Assembly (NCBI RefSeq): GCF_023898315.1
Contig: NC_064622.1
Span: 175,232,178 to 175,296,177 of the forward strand
Reading direction: 5' to 3'
Length of the DNA stretch: 64,000 nucleotides
Source: Schistocerca nitens
Lineage: Eukaryota > Arthropoda > Insecta > Orthoptera > Acrididae
Shown: positions 9,702 to 19,503 of the stretch, piece after piece
Layout of the letters: each line of letters begins with the position of its first letter
How positions within the stretch are numbered: position 1 is the first letter of the stretch
Made by a program: the position numbers and the translations under genes
Notes under the pieces: generated by a model
Seen by the model: only the letters and a program-made list of their open reading frames with translations
The model's database searches: none
What the model was told of the DNA's origin: nothing

Positions 9702-9767
9702 GTTCTTCTTGACTTTCTTCTTACACGATCGACGTTTCGACCCCTCTGTCGGAGTCTTCATCAGGAT
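9702..9767 (-). ncRNA. Hammerhead-ribozyme-like motif
   Basis: On the minus strand the conserved boxes appear in order: CTGATGA, then a six-pair stem II (GACTCC with GGGGTC, one G-T pair) closed by GACAGA, then GAAAC. A short stem III (AC...GT, with A at the cleavage position) can be drawn; stem I is not evident. Hammerheads of this compact kind are known in Penelope-like elements and retrozymes. The element carrying it here is not identified. Activity is unproven. Confidence 0.5.
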
Positions 9768-9778
9768 CTTCTTGTGTT

Positions 9779-10640
9779 GCCAGGTAGCTGCGCGCTTACC
9801 GGGCTTCACAGTAGACATTCCTTTCTTTTGCATAAATATCCTTAGCAACACGAACACTCGCAACTAATTAAATTAAGTGTACTTCCAGTCAACCAAATTT
9901 AATAAATAGTTGCATCAAAGTAATCAGCAAATTCTAAATAATGTTTCTGTGCGAAAAAACAAAAACTAATTTTTTCAACAAAATGGTCGTTTATACTCAT
10001 CTTAAGGGAATGGGGGTTTATGGGTATTACAAACAATCGAATAACAAACGTTATCTAGAAGATTCTAATGTCGGAAACTTCTGTGTTTCACGTCAGAAAT
10101 TAACTATACAATTCTCTGTACAAAACTGAAATGTGAATGCTTTAATGAAGTCTGCCTACATAAATGACGCTATTTATATATGTTTTTAGCGGTGGCGTTC
10201 GATCAAGACCTAGTCACTTGCAATGCAGACATAGGAAGAAATTTTCTACAGCTGTGTCTTGAGTGGCAAGTAGATTCGCAACAATTCCCTCGGTTACATT
10301 CTGAACTTCTTGGTAGTATTTCATTAACTAGGGCATAATTACGACACTGTTAGTAGAGATGGTACGTCAGATAACCGCCTTGCTACTGCGCAGTTACAGG
10401 GCTTCACTGTCGATATTCCTTTGATTTCTATACATATCCGTAGCAACAAGAACACATGCAACCAATTAAATGAAATTAAATATACTTCCAGTCAACCAAA
10501 TTTAATAAATCGTTACACCAAATTAATCAGCAAATTCACAAAATGATAAAATCTAAAATTTTTTCAACAAAATGGGCGTTTATACTCTCCATAATGGAGC
10601 GGAGGTTTATGGTTATTACAAACAATCGAATAACAATCGG
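9779..10640. repeat. Diverged direct repeat, about 260 bp, two copies
   Basis: Copy 1 (about 9779-10050) and copy 2 (about 10378-10640) share a run of matching blocks in the same order: GGGCTTCAC, CTTCCAGTCAACCAAATTTA, TTTTTTCAACAAAATGG, CGTTTATACTC, and ATTACAAACAATCGAATAAC. Identity is roughly 75-80% by eye. Copy 1 lies next to the hammerhead-like motif, so an old Penelope-like element with repeated ends is one possibility. No reverse transcriptase is visible. Confidence 0.75.
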
Positions 10641-11454
10641 GACGTAAAGATAGATGTGCCTCCGTGCTTCTTTGCTTAGTGTTTCACAAACTGCATCCAC
10701 ATTTAATTTGTTCATGGTTTGCCCATAGTTTCGTCTTGTCATAAACGCTGTATTAATGATTGGTAGTTTTCAAATTAAATTAAATAGAAACTATTGCTTG
10801 ACTTGGAAAACGTTATATCATATGAAACACTCCATTCTCGAGGGAAGGGATTACAGATAATATCTGAAAACATGCAGCTGGACTTCTTTACACGCAGTAT
10901 GGGGCCACAGAAATTTTGTAAATTCCCGAATAGACTTATTCTAAACTAACAGATCAAAGTTATGAAGCGAACACAAACAGTTTGATGCGGCTCGCATTTA
11001 CCGACTGTAGTGTGGCACAGATTCAACATTTCTCGCACGCCATCCGAACAACAACACCAGTAATTGCCAGTTGCGATGTCCACAAATTGTGTTTGACCGA
11101 CCAAGACAGCTGTGCTCATTGCCCAGTGCTATGAATATTCTCGCAGAGGCCATAAATTATTTATAGTCGGCCAACGGAAAACTCCTGCTAGCAAAACTCC
11201 ACCGACTGCATAATGCCACGCGACGACCACGCGACAGAATGAAAACAAAAACCAGCGGAAAACAAAAAAAAAAAAAAATCTGACAGGGAATGGTGGCCGC
11301 ATTCAGGATACATCATTTTAAATTCAGCGCCGGCAGCAAATTAACAATATACGCACACTGACACACGAGAGACAGTGTCGAAAATAAAAACAATTTTTTT
11401 GGCAGGGGGGAAAAAAAGCAAAAAAAGCTGCATCGACGCTTAGTCTCACGGTTG
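10641..11454. other. Unique sequence left of a CpG-rich island
   Basis: I see no repeat or gene. There is an A-run at 11264-11278 and an AT-rich block (CATAAATTATTTATAG) at 11149-11165. The stretch is free of recognisable transposons, unlike most of the window. Confidence 0.5.
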
Positions 11455-12010
11455 ATTTAACATTCAGCGCCCCGGCGGGAAAGCGTGGCGGCGGCGGTGC
11501 AGTTCGCAGCACAGCCGCGGCGCGGCTCTCTAGTGGCGCCGGCAGCGCTCCTCGCGGCGGGCCGCAGCACTGTATTAACAACGTTAGCCCTCTCGCAATC
11601 AGCAATGTTTATGAATCTGCCCGCCGGAATACATTAGCGGACCTTTGCCTGCCGCACCGCCCGCTCATCTTTCTGTAAACAAAAAGCCGGGGGCAGGCGG
11701 GCTCGTTGCAAAAATAGCAACAAGTGAAGCGTGAGGGCGGGCCCGCCGCGCTGCGCCGATATTTTTGTAGTTCCGCGCGAGCGGTCGGCAGCGGTGGTTT
11801 TTCCCAGCGGCCAGGGTCGCTGTTTGTGCACAAGCTCCACCGCCCAGCAGAGCTCTGAAGCTCTCTCCTCCCCTGCGGGCGGCGGCCGCTGCTGGCCAAC
11901 TTCTAGCGCTGCTGCCGGCTTCAGCCCACGGGGTCTCACAAGTCGGAGTTTGCGAGGGGAAACAACCGGGGGCGGCACTCAGGCGCGGGTTCGTGAAGAG
12001 CCGCCGTGAT
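11455..12010. promoter_or_regulatory. CpG-rich island, possible promoter
   Basis: This 550-bp block is strikingly rich in G+C and in CG dinucleotides (for example GCGGCGGCGGTGCAG and CCGCGGCGCGGCTCTC) inside AT-rich surroundings. Overlapping open frames on both strands are the expected by-product of high GC and show no recognisable domain. In insects with methylated genomes such islands often mark promoters or conserved regulatory DNA. I cannot identify a dependent exon in the window, so promoter status is an inference. Confidence 0.45.
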
Positions 12011-12149
12011 CTCCTTAACTAGATTAATATCGAAAGGAAGTCTCTCTGAATTCATTACACTTCATGCAAACAGCATAAATTTCCATGGTTATAGAAACTT
12101 ATCGATACACTGCTGGGTAAAACAATGCGCCATTATGAAGGACACAGCA

Positions 12150-12365
12150 GAAAAACATAAAATTTTATCTATTTACACATATATGGGACTATCCTTGATT
12201 CTATAGCCATACACGTGCATAACGAAATGAAATATACATTCTGAAATCGGCACTGAAATGAGTTCCCTGGTGACAAACGAAAATTTGTGCCTGACCGATA
12301 CTCGAACCCAGATTTCCCGTTTTAGGAGAACAGTTGCCTTAACCAAATCGGCCATCTAACCCCGC
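12150..12365 (-). mobile_element. tRNA-type SINE (SINE-C)
   Basis: On the minus strand a tRNA-like head (GGCCGATTTGGTTAAGGCAA) carries the B box GGGTTCGAGTATCGGTC, followed by CAGGCACAAATTTTCG. A tail follows, with GAAATGAAATA. A partial relative of the tail recurs at 12655-12770. Confidence 0.78.
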
Positions 12366-12829
12366 GTCCATCATACTCATTGCTTGCAGCCTCAAGATGA
12401 TTCTCGAAGGAGCTTGGGAATGAGTGCATCTCCACAGAAATTATCTTTAACCCACTGCCCACAAGGTGGATTGCAAGGACGTTAACAATAAGGTCGGGTG
12501 GAATCCCACCAGGGTAGTACGCAACACGAGCAGGCGACCCCTCCAGTACTGTGATTGTAACGGGCTAGAAGGATAGCTGGGAATAAGGTACTAGCTCATC
12601 ATGCTGCACGCTAAGGCACATAGGGCGTGTAGGTGGTTTTCTTTCGGACATGTCCGAAAGAACAGACATCATTCTTGATCCCACAGCCATACATACACAT
12701 GATGAAACAAAATACATTATCATATATCGGCGACAACCGGCATTGAAACGAATTCACTGGCGACCTGTGAAAATCATTGTGAGGTTGCGTGCAATGTGTA
12801 TGGTGGACAGGGGGCACTAGTGCGTGACA
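12366..12829. other. SINE-C tail remnant and unassigned sequence
   Basis: A diverged tail block (TTGATCCCACAGCCATACAT) at 12655-12770 matches the tail of the SINE at 12150-12365. The rest shows no feature that I can support. Confidence 0.45.
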
Positions 12830-13015
12830 AGTTAGGAATTTGGGTTGGATGAGAATCGTGCTCAGGTAGCCTAAGCAATTAAGGCGACTGCTCGCTTAAA
12901 GTGGGAAATCCAGCTTCAAGTCTTGAACTGGCACAAATTTTCGCTCTTGGTTGTTGCATTCATTTCAGTTCCCAACGACAACTGAGGTCAAAATTTCTAT
13001 TTCATTTCATCAGGT
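12830..13015 (+). mobile_element. tRNA-type SINE (SINE-C)
   Basis: The tRNA-like head contains GTGCTCAGGTAGCCTAAGCA and GGCGACTGCTCGC, with a decayed B box (CTTCAAGTCTTGAACTGG), followed by CACAAATTTTCGCT. It is in the same orientation as the next copy. Confidence 0.78.
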
Positions 13016-13074
13016 ATACCATGTATTTGACGGTCATTAAAGATCATTTCTGTGTGGCTGCACCGACTCACCCA

Positions 13075-13300
13075 AATTCTTCCTGGAATGAGTGTGATGG
13101 ACAGGAGGATCTAGGTAAGTAGTATGCGACAAGTCGGGAATTTGGGTTGGACGGGAAGTGTGCTCGGACAGCCAAAGAGGTTAAGGTCACTGCTCGCGCA
13201 AAGCAGTAATCTGCGTTTGAGTCTCGGTCTGGCAAGAATTTTCACTTTCCGCCTTTGAATTCATTTTCCGATTGCGGCTGATATTGGAATTTCTGTTTCA
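13075..13300 (+). mobile_element. tRNA-type SINE (SINE-C)
   Basis: A second forward copy has GTGCTCGGACAGCCAAAGAG, GTCACTGCTCGCGCAAAGC and the B box GTTTGAGTCTCGGTCTGG, followed by CAAGAATTTTCACTTTCC. Together with the two copies to its left it forms a local SINE-C cluster. Confidence 0.78.
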
Positions 13301-13309
13301 GTTCACCAT

Positions 13310-13977
13310 AAAATTTTATCTCAGAGGCATTCCTGGCAATGAAACAATAGACAAGCTAGACAAAGCAGCCATTTATGACGCGGAGGGGCACACGTGGAAT
13401 TACCAGCTACAGACCTTTCAAACGCTATCAAATAAATGATCAGAGAGAGTGTGGAATACCGAATGTCAAGAGATCGCAAAATGAAAAAGCAAAGATTCTG
13501 CCGAAGTGAACACGGTGCTGATATCTAATTTGTGGCTCGAGAAACATCGATGCTCCAGAAGACTCAAGAACACTATAAGATGCCTCATCTGCAACCAGTG
13601 CTGTTGCAGGAAGCATCTACGTCGTATACATTTGGTCGCATCCCCATTGTGCCAGCACGGTAAGGAAGACGATGTTAATCGCATCTTCCTTTTGGCTGTC
13701 CGAACAGATACGACACTGTAAGTCACCTACCACAATGTGTGGTGCCCCAACGGTTGCTCTTTGCCGCCATATGTAATCGTATTGCCATGCTTGAAAGACT
13801 TGAGTTTGTTAGAAGAGCAGGTCAACTTTTAATGTGACTCTGCAGTAATATTACGTTAACGCTAGTGTACAAGGTGTTAAATTCTGTGTGTACCTTGCTC
13901 TACAATGTATTAAGATTTACATGTATGATTCTGGCTGAAGGAGTCCTGCTCAGATGCCATATAGCAAAAAAAAAAAA
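13310..13977 (+). mobile_element. LINE 3' end with RNase H tail
   Basis: The reading GIPGNETIDKLDKAA is the last motif of a LINE RNase H domain. It is followed, after stops, by RLKNTIRCLICNQCC, HLRRIHLVASPLCQHG and VNRIFLLAV, the cysteine/histidine region that ends I/R1/Jockey-type ORF2 proteins. A 3' UTR follows and closes in an A-run at about 13968-13977. The copy is 5' truncated and frame-broken. Confidence 0.7.
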
Positions 13978-13979
13978 TA

Positions 13980-14785
13980 TGCCGCTTAAAAATAAGCTCG
14001 TAGAGTCACTAATACTCCCCATGCCCGATTCTAGTGATCCCATTCTCCAAGGGCTTTTCTACCAATGCTCACGCAGAATAGAACTGGCGATGAATTCTTG
14101 TGTGCGATACATTTGTGACGTTCGCTATTTCGACATCACTCCTATCTACGAACAGTTATCATAGCTGCGTGCCAAAAAGCGCAGAGACTATCAAACTCTC
14201 TGTCTGCTCTGTCGTCTTCTCAATCTGAACAGCACAGCGGAAATACTCGTTGTCAGCAAAGTAAAGTCCTCTCTGTACTATAACAAACACTGCCATGTCC
14301 TCTAAATCATTTCCTGTATCAGGAACTCGACTTTGGAACAATCTTCTTCAAACAGTAAGAGAAATTAAATTCCTTTGAAACTTCAAAAGACAGTTAATGG
14401 CCCAACTTCTATGACTATGGTCACCTCTGCCATATACTCATCTGCGGCTCACTCTTGTCATCCCCCCTCCCACACAACTTTCCCCTGCCCCTTGTTGCCA
14501 AAGTTCTTAATTTAAATTCTGTTCTTTCCTGACAGCCACTGTCACTGTCATTTCAATCTTCTCCTCTTCCTTCCTCCCTTCCGCTATAAACATGCGTTCA
14601 AGTGTGCTAAATGGTCAGTATCATTCTTAATATCCTTTACTGTTATTATTGTTATTACTATTATTATTCCTGTAAATGTTTTTGTAATATCTTTGGTATA
14701 TGTTGTTCCGGGTCAGAAGTAAGAGATGGCATAAGTCCCTGATCTGGTCAGGCTAAATAAGCAATAAAGAAATACAGTCACCAAA
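13980..14785 (+). mobile_element. Second LINE 3' end (CR1/Jockey-like ORF2 C-terminus)
   Basis: Immediately after the A-run of the previous LINE, KNKLVESLILPMPDSS, RRIELAMNSCVRYICDVRYF, LRAKKRRDYQTLCLLCRLL and SGTRLWNNLLQTVREIKFL read as the post-reverse-transcriptase C-terminus of an insect LINE. The 3' UTR ends in TCTGGTCAGGCTAAATAAGC and AATAAAGAAA. It has stops and at least two frame changes. Its abrupt start suggests 5' truncation at insertion. Confidence 0.75.
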
Positions 14786-15404
14786 CGCCTTACAAAGAGG
14801 CTATTAATATTTAAGAATGATATATTAAGATTATTGTTTTGTGGAATCCAATTCGTAGAACATTTTGATGCAGCTCTCATGCTAATCTATTCTTTCAAGT
14901 TCCAACTTCCAAGAAACTATTGATTTGCGCTCCAACGAAGGCCGTAATAACACTTTTGCGAAAGTCAAAGTCGTTGATTTGTTAGTGACATATTATCTAA
15001 AACGTTTACGTCATACGATCTAACAGCCGACCAGCAACAAATACTGCAGGTCTCTTTTAGACTACTGTCTGGGAGTGTGGCCAACACATTTCTTCTATTT
15101 CTCGTTTGCTGCAGAGTCAATGGAACCCTTCAGATTGTGTGTCTGTGGCCGTTTCATAATCCCTAAAACACAATCTAAGAAATCAGACCGTAGTATTACG
15201 CTGCTTCCGTCTGGGGCGGGAGTGCTTTTGCCATAGCAAAAAATAATAAATCTTTAAAAAGTTATCATCTACACACGCAAGTTAAGACACCCGCCATTTT
15301 TTTCTGTATGTGAAGGCTACTTAAGAAAATACTGTAGAGATTTGGTACGGTTTCCACTAATAGATTTACTGTTTCACGTGTGAGGGTTGTGTATACAGGG
15401 TATA
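14786..15404. other. Unassigned sequence
   Basis: No gene or repeat is recognised. It ends at GTATACAGGGTA next to the mariner terminus. Confidence 0.5.
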
Positions 15405-16700
15405 CGAGGGGCGTTGTCAGTGCAAAAATAAAACTACTTACGTGTTTGGGGTAAACCTTTTTTTATTTTTCGACGTAGTCTCCTCTTAGACTTATACACT
15501 TCGTCCAACGCTGTTCTAATTTGTTGATCCCTTCCGAATAATAGGAATTGTCCAAGTCTGCAAAATAGCTATTTGTTGCTGCAATCACCTCCTCTTTTGA
15601 ATAAAATTTTTGTCCCGCCAGCCATTTCTTCAAATTGAGGAACAAACAGTAGTCCGAGAGAGCCAAGTCTGGAAAATAGGGGGGATGTGAAACGATTTGG
15701 AATCCCATTTCCATTAATTTTGCGACCACAACTTCTGAGGTGCGTGCTGGTGCATTGTTATGATGGAAAAGGACTTTTTTGCGGTTCTATCGCCAGCGTT
15801 TTTCTTGCAGCTCGGTTTTCAAGCGGTCCAATAACAATGAATAATAATAATATTCACCTGTAATAGTTTCACCGTATTCCAGATAGTCGATGAGGATTAT
15901 CCCTTGCAAATCCAAAAAGACAGTCGCCATAAACTTTACGGCCGGAGGAATGGTCTTTGCCTTTTTTGGTGCAGATTATCCCTTGGTAACCCATTGTTTA
16001 GATTGTTGTTTGGTCTTAGGAGTATAGTAATGTATCCATGTTTCATCTACAGTGACGATAAGAGGCTTAAAGTCCTGCAGATTCTTCCTGAACAGCTGCA
16101 AACTATCCTTGCAACACTTCACACGATTCCGGTTTTGGTCAAGCGTGAGCAATCGCGGAACCCATCTTGCGGATAGCTTTCTTATGTCCAAATGTTTATG
16201 CAAAATATATTGTACCCGTTCATTCGAAATGCCCACAGCACTAACAATCTCACGCACCTTAACTCTTCTGTCATCGGTCACCATTTCATAGGTTTTATCA
16301 ATGATTTCTGGAGTCGTAACCTCCACAGGGCGTCCAAAACGTTCAGCATCACTTGTGCCCATATGGCCATTCAAAAAATTTTGAAACCACTTATAAACTG
16401 TTCTAATCGAAGGTGCAGAGTCACCGTAATGTTTATCAAACCTCTCTTTAGTCTCCTGAGGCGTTTTGCCTTTCCTAAAGTAATGTTTAATCACCACACG
16501 AAAGTCTTTTTCGTCCATTTTTTGACACTCGACTTACTTGATTCGACTTACTTGATTCACACGAACGCCAAACACGAAGAAATAGACCAATATGGAATAT
16601 GGCTGAAACTTGGTGTGCGTTCTTTCCAAAGATGCTGCTAACGAAACATTACCTCGATACGCGCCGGTGGTGCCATCTCTCGGACTTTTCACGCCTCTCT
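15405..16700 (-). mobile_element. mariner transposon (irritans-like), decayed
   Basis: The minus-strand transposase starts at 16518 with MDEKDFRVVIKHYFRKGKTP. It has an HTH, the linker AERFGRPVEVTTPEI, KLSARWVPRLLT (mariner signature WVPHEL-like) and VDETWIHYYTPKTKQQSKQW. After stops comes FHHNNAPAR, where the second catalytic aspartate is N, then HPPYFPDLALSDYCLF, and the end RGDYVEK. The left end ATACGAGGGGCGTTG and right end with CGCCTCTCT form degenerate inverted repeats at TA sites. Resemblance to the irritans group comes from the N-terminal and WVPRLLT regions. It is a broken relative of the copy at 43384-44633. Confidence 0.88.
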
Positions 16701-16773
16701 TATATCGATGTTGGGTTTCCGCTGAGTTATAGCGGACGATTAGGCAAATTTTCTGACTTCGTATAAAACAGGT

Positions 16774-17535
16774 TGGCGCAAACTTACACAGCTGAAAGTA
16801 CACGATAATAGAAGCACAAATGTCAAGTAAACATGGGCTCGAAAACGCATATTATGAGATATTTTTGATTTTCAATATTGTGAAACAAATCTCTTCTACT
16901 GCGCCGGCCGGAGTGGCCGTGCGGTTCTAGGCGCTACAGTCCGGAGCCGAGCGACCGCTACGGTCGCAGGTTCGAATCCTGCCTCGGGCATGGATGTGTG
17001 TGATGTCCTTAGGTTAGTTAGGTTTAATTAGTTCTAAGTTCTAGGCGACTGATGACCACAGAAGTTAAGTCGCATAGTGCTCAGAGCCTTTTGAACCATT
17101 TTTTTTTTCTTCTACTGCAAGCTTTTTGCTTTCCATATTTTGGGAAGTCGTAGTATGGCCCAGAACAAGAAAAAATGTCCAGTAAACATGTGCTCTAAAA
17201 TGGATACCTTAAAAGTTAGGAGCACTTGTTCACTAGAAGAGTTGTGTTCCAAAGTGCCGAAGATAAAGGGGTGCTCGTAGCTGTTAGGTATGCATTTTAG
17301 AGCACATGTTTACTGGATTTTTTTCTTCTTTTGGTCCATGCTACCACTTCCCAAAATATGGAAAGCAAAGAACTTGCAGTAGAAAAGATTTGTTTCACAA
17401 TATTGAAAATCAAGAATATCTCATAGCTCTTATGGTACACGTTTTAGAGCCCATGTGTACTTGACATTTGTGCTTCTATTACCGTGTACTTTCAGCCATG
17501 TAAGTTTGCGCCATCCTTTTTGATACACCCTGTAT
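16774..17535. mobile_element. Foldback element with 215-bp inverted arms
   Basis: Left arm 16774-17203 (about 214 bp once a SINE is removed) is the reverse complement of 17290-17513. Shared blocks include GGCGCAAACTTACA, AGAAGCACAAATGTCAAGTA, CCATATTTTGGGAAGT and AGTAAACATGTGCTCTAAAA. The right end runs on to GATACACCCTGTATA, a terminus common in insect DNA transposons. The loop of about 85 bp has no coding capacity. A non-autonomous hairpin-type DNA element fits best. Confidence 0.82.
16903..17107 (+). mobile_element. SINE-A copy inside the foldback left arm
   Basis: This is a full copy starting GCCGGCCGGAGTGGCCGTGC and ending in a T-run. The 11-bp duplication TCTTCTACTGC lies at 16892-16902 and 17108-17118. 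Confidence 0.95.
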
Positions 17536-17856
17536 AACTAGTACTGAGGTAACAAAAGTCGTGGGATACCACCTAACATCGTGTCGGACCTCCTTTTACC
17601 CGGCATAGTACAGCAACTCGATACGGCATGGACTCAACAAGTCGTTGGAAGTCACCTACAGAAATATTAAACCATGCTGCCTCTTTAGCCGCCCATGATT
17701 TCGAAAGTGTTGCCGGTGCAGGATTTTGTTCACGAACTGATCTCCCGATCATGTCCCAGAAATGTTCGATGGGATTCATGTCGAGAGATCTAGGTGGACC
17801 AAATCATTCGCTCGAATTGTCCAGAATGTTCTTCACACCAATCCCGAACAATTGTG

Positions 17857-18253
17857 GCCCGCGCGGGATTAGCCGAGCGGTCAAGGGCGCTGCAGTCATG
17901 GACTGTGCGGCTGGTCCCGGCGGAGGTTCGAGTCCTCCCTCGGACATGGGTGTGTGTGTTTGTCCTTAGGATAATTTAGGTTAGGCCGGCCGCGGTGGTC
18001 TCGCGGTTCTAGGCGCGCAGTCCGGAACCGTGCGACTGCTACGGTCGCAGGTTCGAATCCCGCCTCGGGCATGGATGTGTTTGATGTCCTTAGTTAGGTT
18101 TAAGTAGTTCTAAGTTCTAGGGGACTAATGACCACAGCAGTTGAGTCCCATAGTGCTCAGAGCCATTAATTTAGGTTAAGTAGTGTGTAAGCTTAGGGAC
18201 AGATGACCTTAGCAAGTCCCATAAGATTTCACAACATTTGAACATTTTTTTTA
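17857..18253 (+). mobile_element. SINE-A2 copy, itself interrupted
   Basis: The head GGGATTAGCCGAGCGGTCAA, B box GGTTCGAGTCCTCCCTCGG and end TTTCACAACATTTGAACATT define this subfamily. A short duplication AATTGTG lies at 17850-17856 and 18254-18260. A second SINE sits inside it at 17983-18165. Confidence 0.86.
17983..18165 (+). mobile_element. SINE-A copy nested in SINE-A2
   Basis: The copy starts GGCCGGCCGCGGTGGTCTCG and ends at GAGCCAT. The 12-bp duplication TAATTTAGGTTA at about 17971-17982 and 18166-18177 is formed from SINE-A2 sequence. The order of events is therefore Tc1, then SINE-A2, then SINE-A. Confidence 0.93.
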
Positions 18254-19290
18254 AATTGTGTGTCTATAACATGACATTGTTGTTTCGGTACGTGAAGTCC
18301 ATGAATGGCTGTGAATGGTCTCCAAGTAGTCGGACATAACGTAGGACCCAGTCCATTCCATGTAAACACCCCAAACCACTATGGAGCCACCACCAGCTTG
18401 CACAGTGGCTAGTTGAGAACTTGGATCCATGGCTTTACGGGGTCTACGCCAAACTCGAACCCTATCATCAATTCTTACTAATTGAAATCGGGACTCATCT
18501 GACCAGGCCACGGTTTTACGGTCGTCTAGGGTTCAACCGACACCGTCACAAGCCCAGGTGAGGCGCTGCAGGCAACGACGTGCTGTTAGCAAAGGCACTC
18601 CAGTCGGTCGTCTACTGCCACAGCCCATTAACGCAAGATTTCGCCGCACTACCCTAAGACGTAAGCAACACATTGATTTCTGTGTTTATTTAACGTAGTA
18701 TTGCTTGTCTGTTAGCACTGACAATTCTACGCAATTCTACGAAAACGCCGCTGCTCTCGGTCGTTAAGTGAACTCTGTCGGCCACTGAGTTGTCCGTGGT
18801 GGGAGATAATGCTTGAAATTTGGTATTTTCGGCACATTCTGGACGCTGTGTATCTCCGAATATTCAGTTCCCTAACGATTTCGGAAATGGAATGTCCCAT
18901 GCTACTAGCTCCAACTGATATTCCGCGTTCAAAGTATGTTAATACTCGTTGTGCGGCCATAATCACGTCGGAAACCTATTGACATGAATCACCTGAGTGC
19001 AATTGACAGCTCCACCAAAGCACGCCCTTCAATACCTTGTGTACGCAATATTACCGCCATCTGTATATGTCCATATCGTTATCCCATGATTTTAGCCATC
19101 TCAGTGTATTACCGCTATGCCAAACAAGAGGTCCGGGCATAGATACTTACAGTCAGTGCTACAGATGCGATGTCGGGACGGGTCGCTAGTTGTAAGATAA
19201 ATAGTCTGGCTTGAACTATCATAGAATTCAGATACATTTTCTGATATGTCCGACTATATATGTAATATCGTATGATCAGCATCGTCTTAC

Positions 19291-19493
19291 GCCAGCCGCA
19301 GTGGCCGAGCGGTTCTAGGCGCTTCAGTCCGGAACTATGCGGCTGCTATGGTCGCGGTTTCGAATCCTGCCTCGGGCATGGATGTGTGTGATGTCCTTAG
19401 GTTAGTTAGATTTACGTAGTTCTACGTCTAGGGGACTGATGACATCAGATGTTAAGTCCCATAGTGCTTAGAGCCATTTCAACCATTTGCACT
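19291..19493 (+). mobile_element. SINE-A copy, full length
   Basis: The head is GCCAGCCGCAGTGGCCGAGC. The duplication ATCGT(C/A)TTAC lies at 19281-19290 and 19494-19503, with one mismatch. Confidence 0.94.
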
Positions 19494-19503
19494 ATCGTAT
19501 TAC

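Larger units (their letters stand above)
17543..19105 (-). mobile_element. Tc1-like transposon (family C), copy 1, decayed
   Basis: The inverted ends, ACTGAGGTAACAAAAGTCGT at 17543 and the complement of ATTTTAGCCATCTCAGT at 19105, match over about 26 bp with a few differences. Minus-strand transposase pieces run in order: MGHSISEIVRELNIRRYTAS with CRKYQISSIISHHGQ (HTH region, near 18900); AWSDESRFQLVRIDDRVRVW and SIVVWGVYMEWTG (near 18400, first aspartate); and MNPIEHFWDMIGRSVREQ (near 17770, catalytic glutamate). A SINE pair interrupts it (17857-18253). Stops and frameshifts separate the pieces. Confidence 0.87.

Noticed and set aside
11609-12009. Overlapping open frames of 90-114 codons on both strands
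   Set aside because: They lie in the GC-rich island, overlap on both strands and have low-complexity, alanine/arginine-rich translations without any domain.
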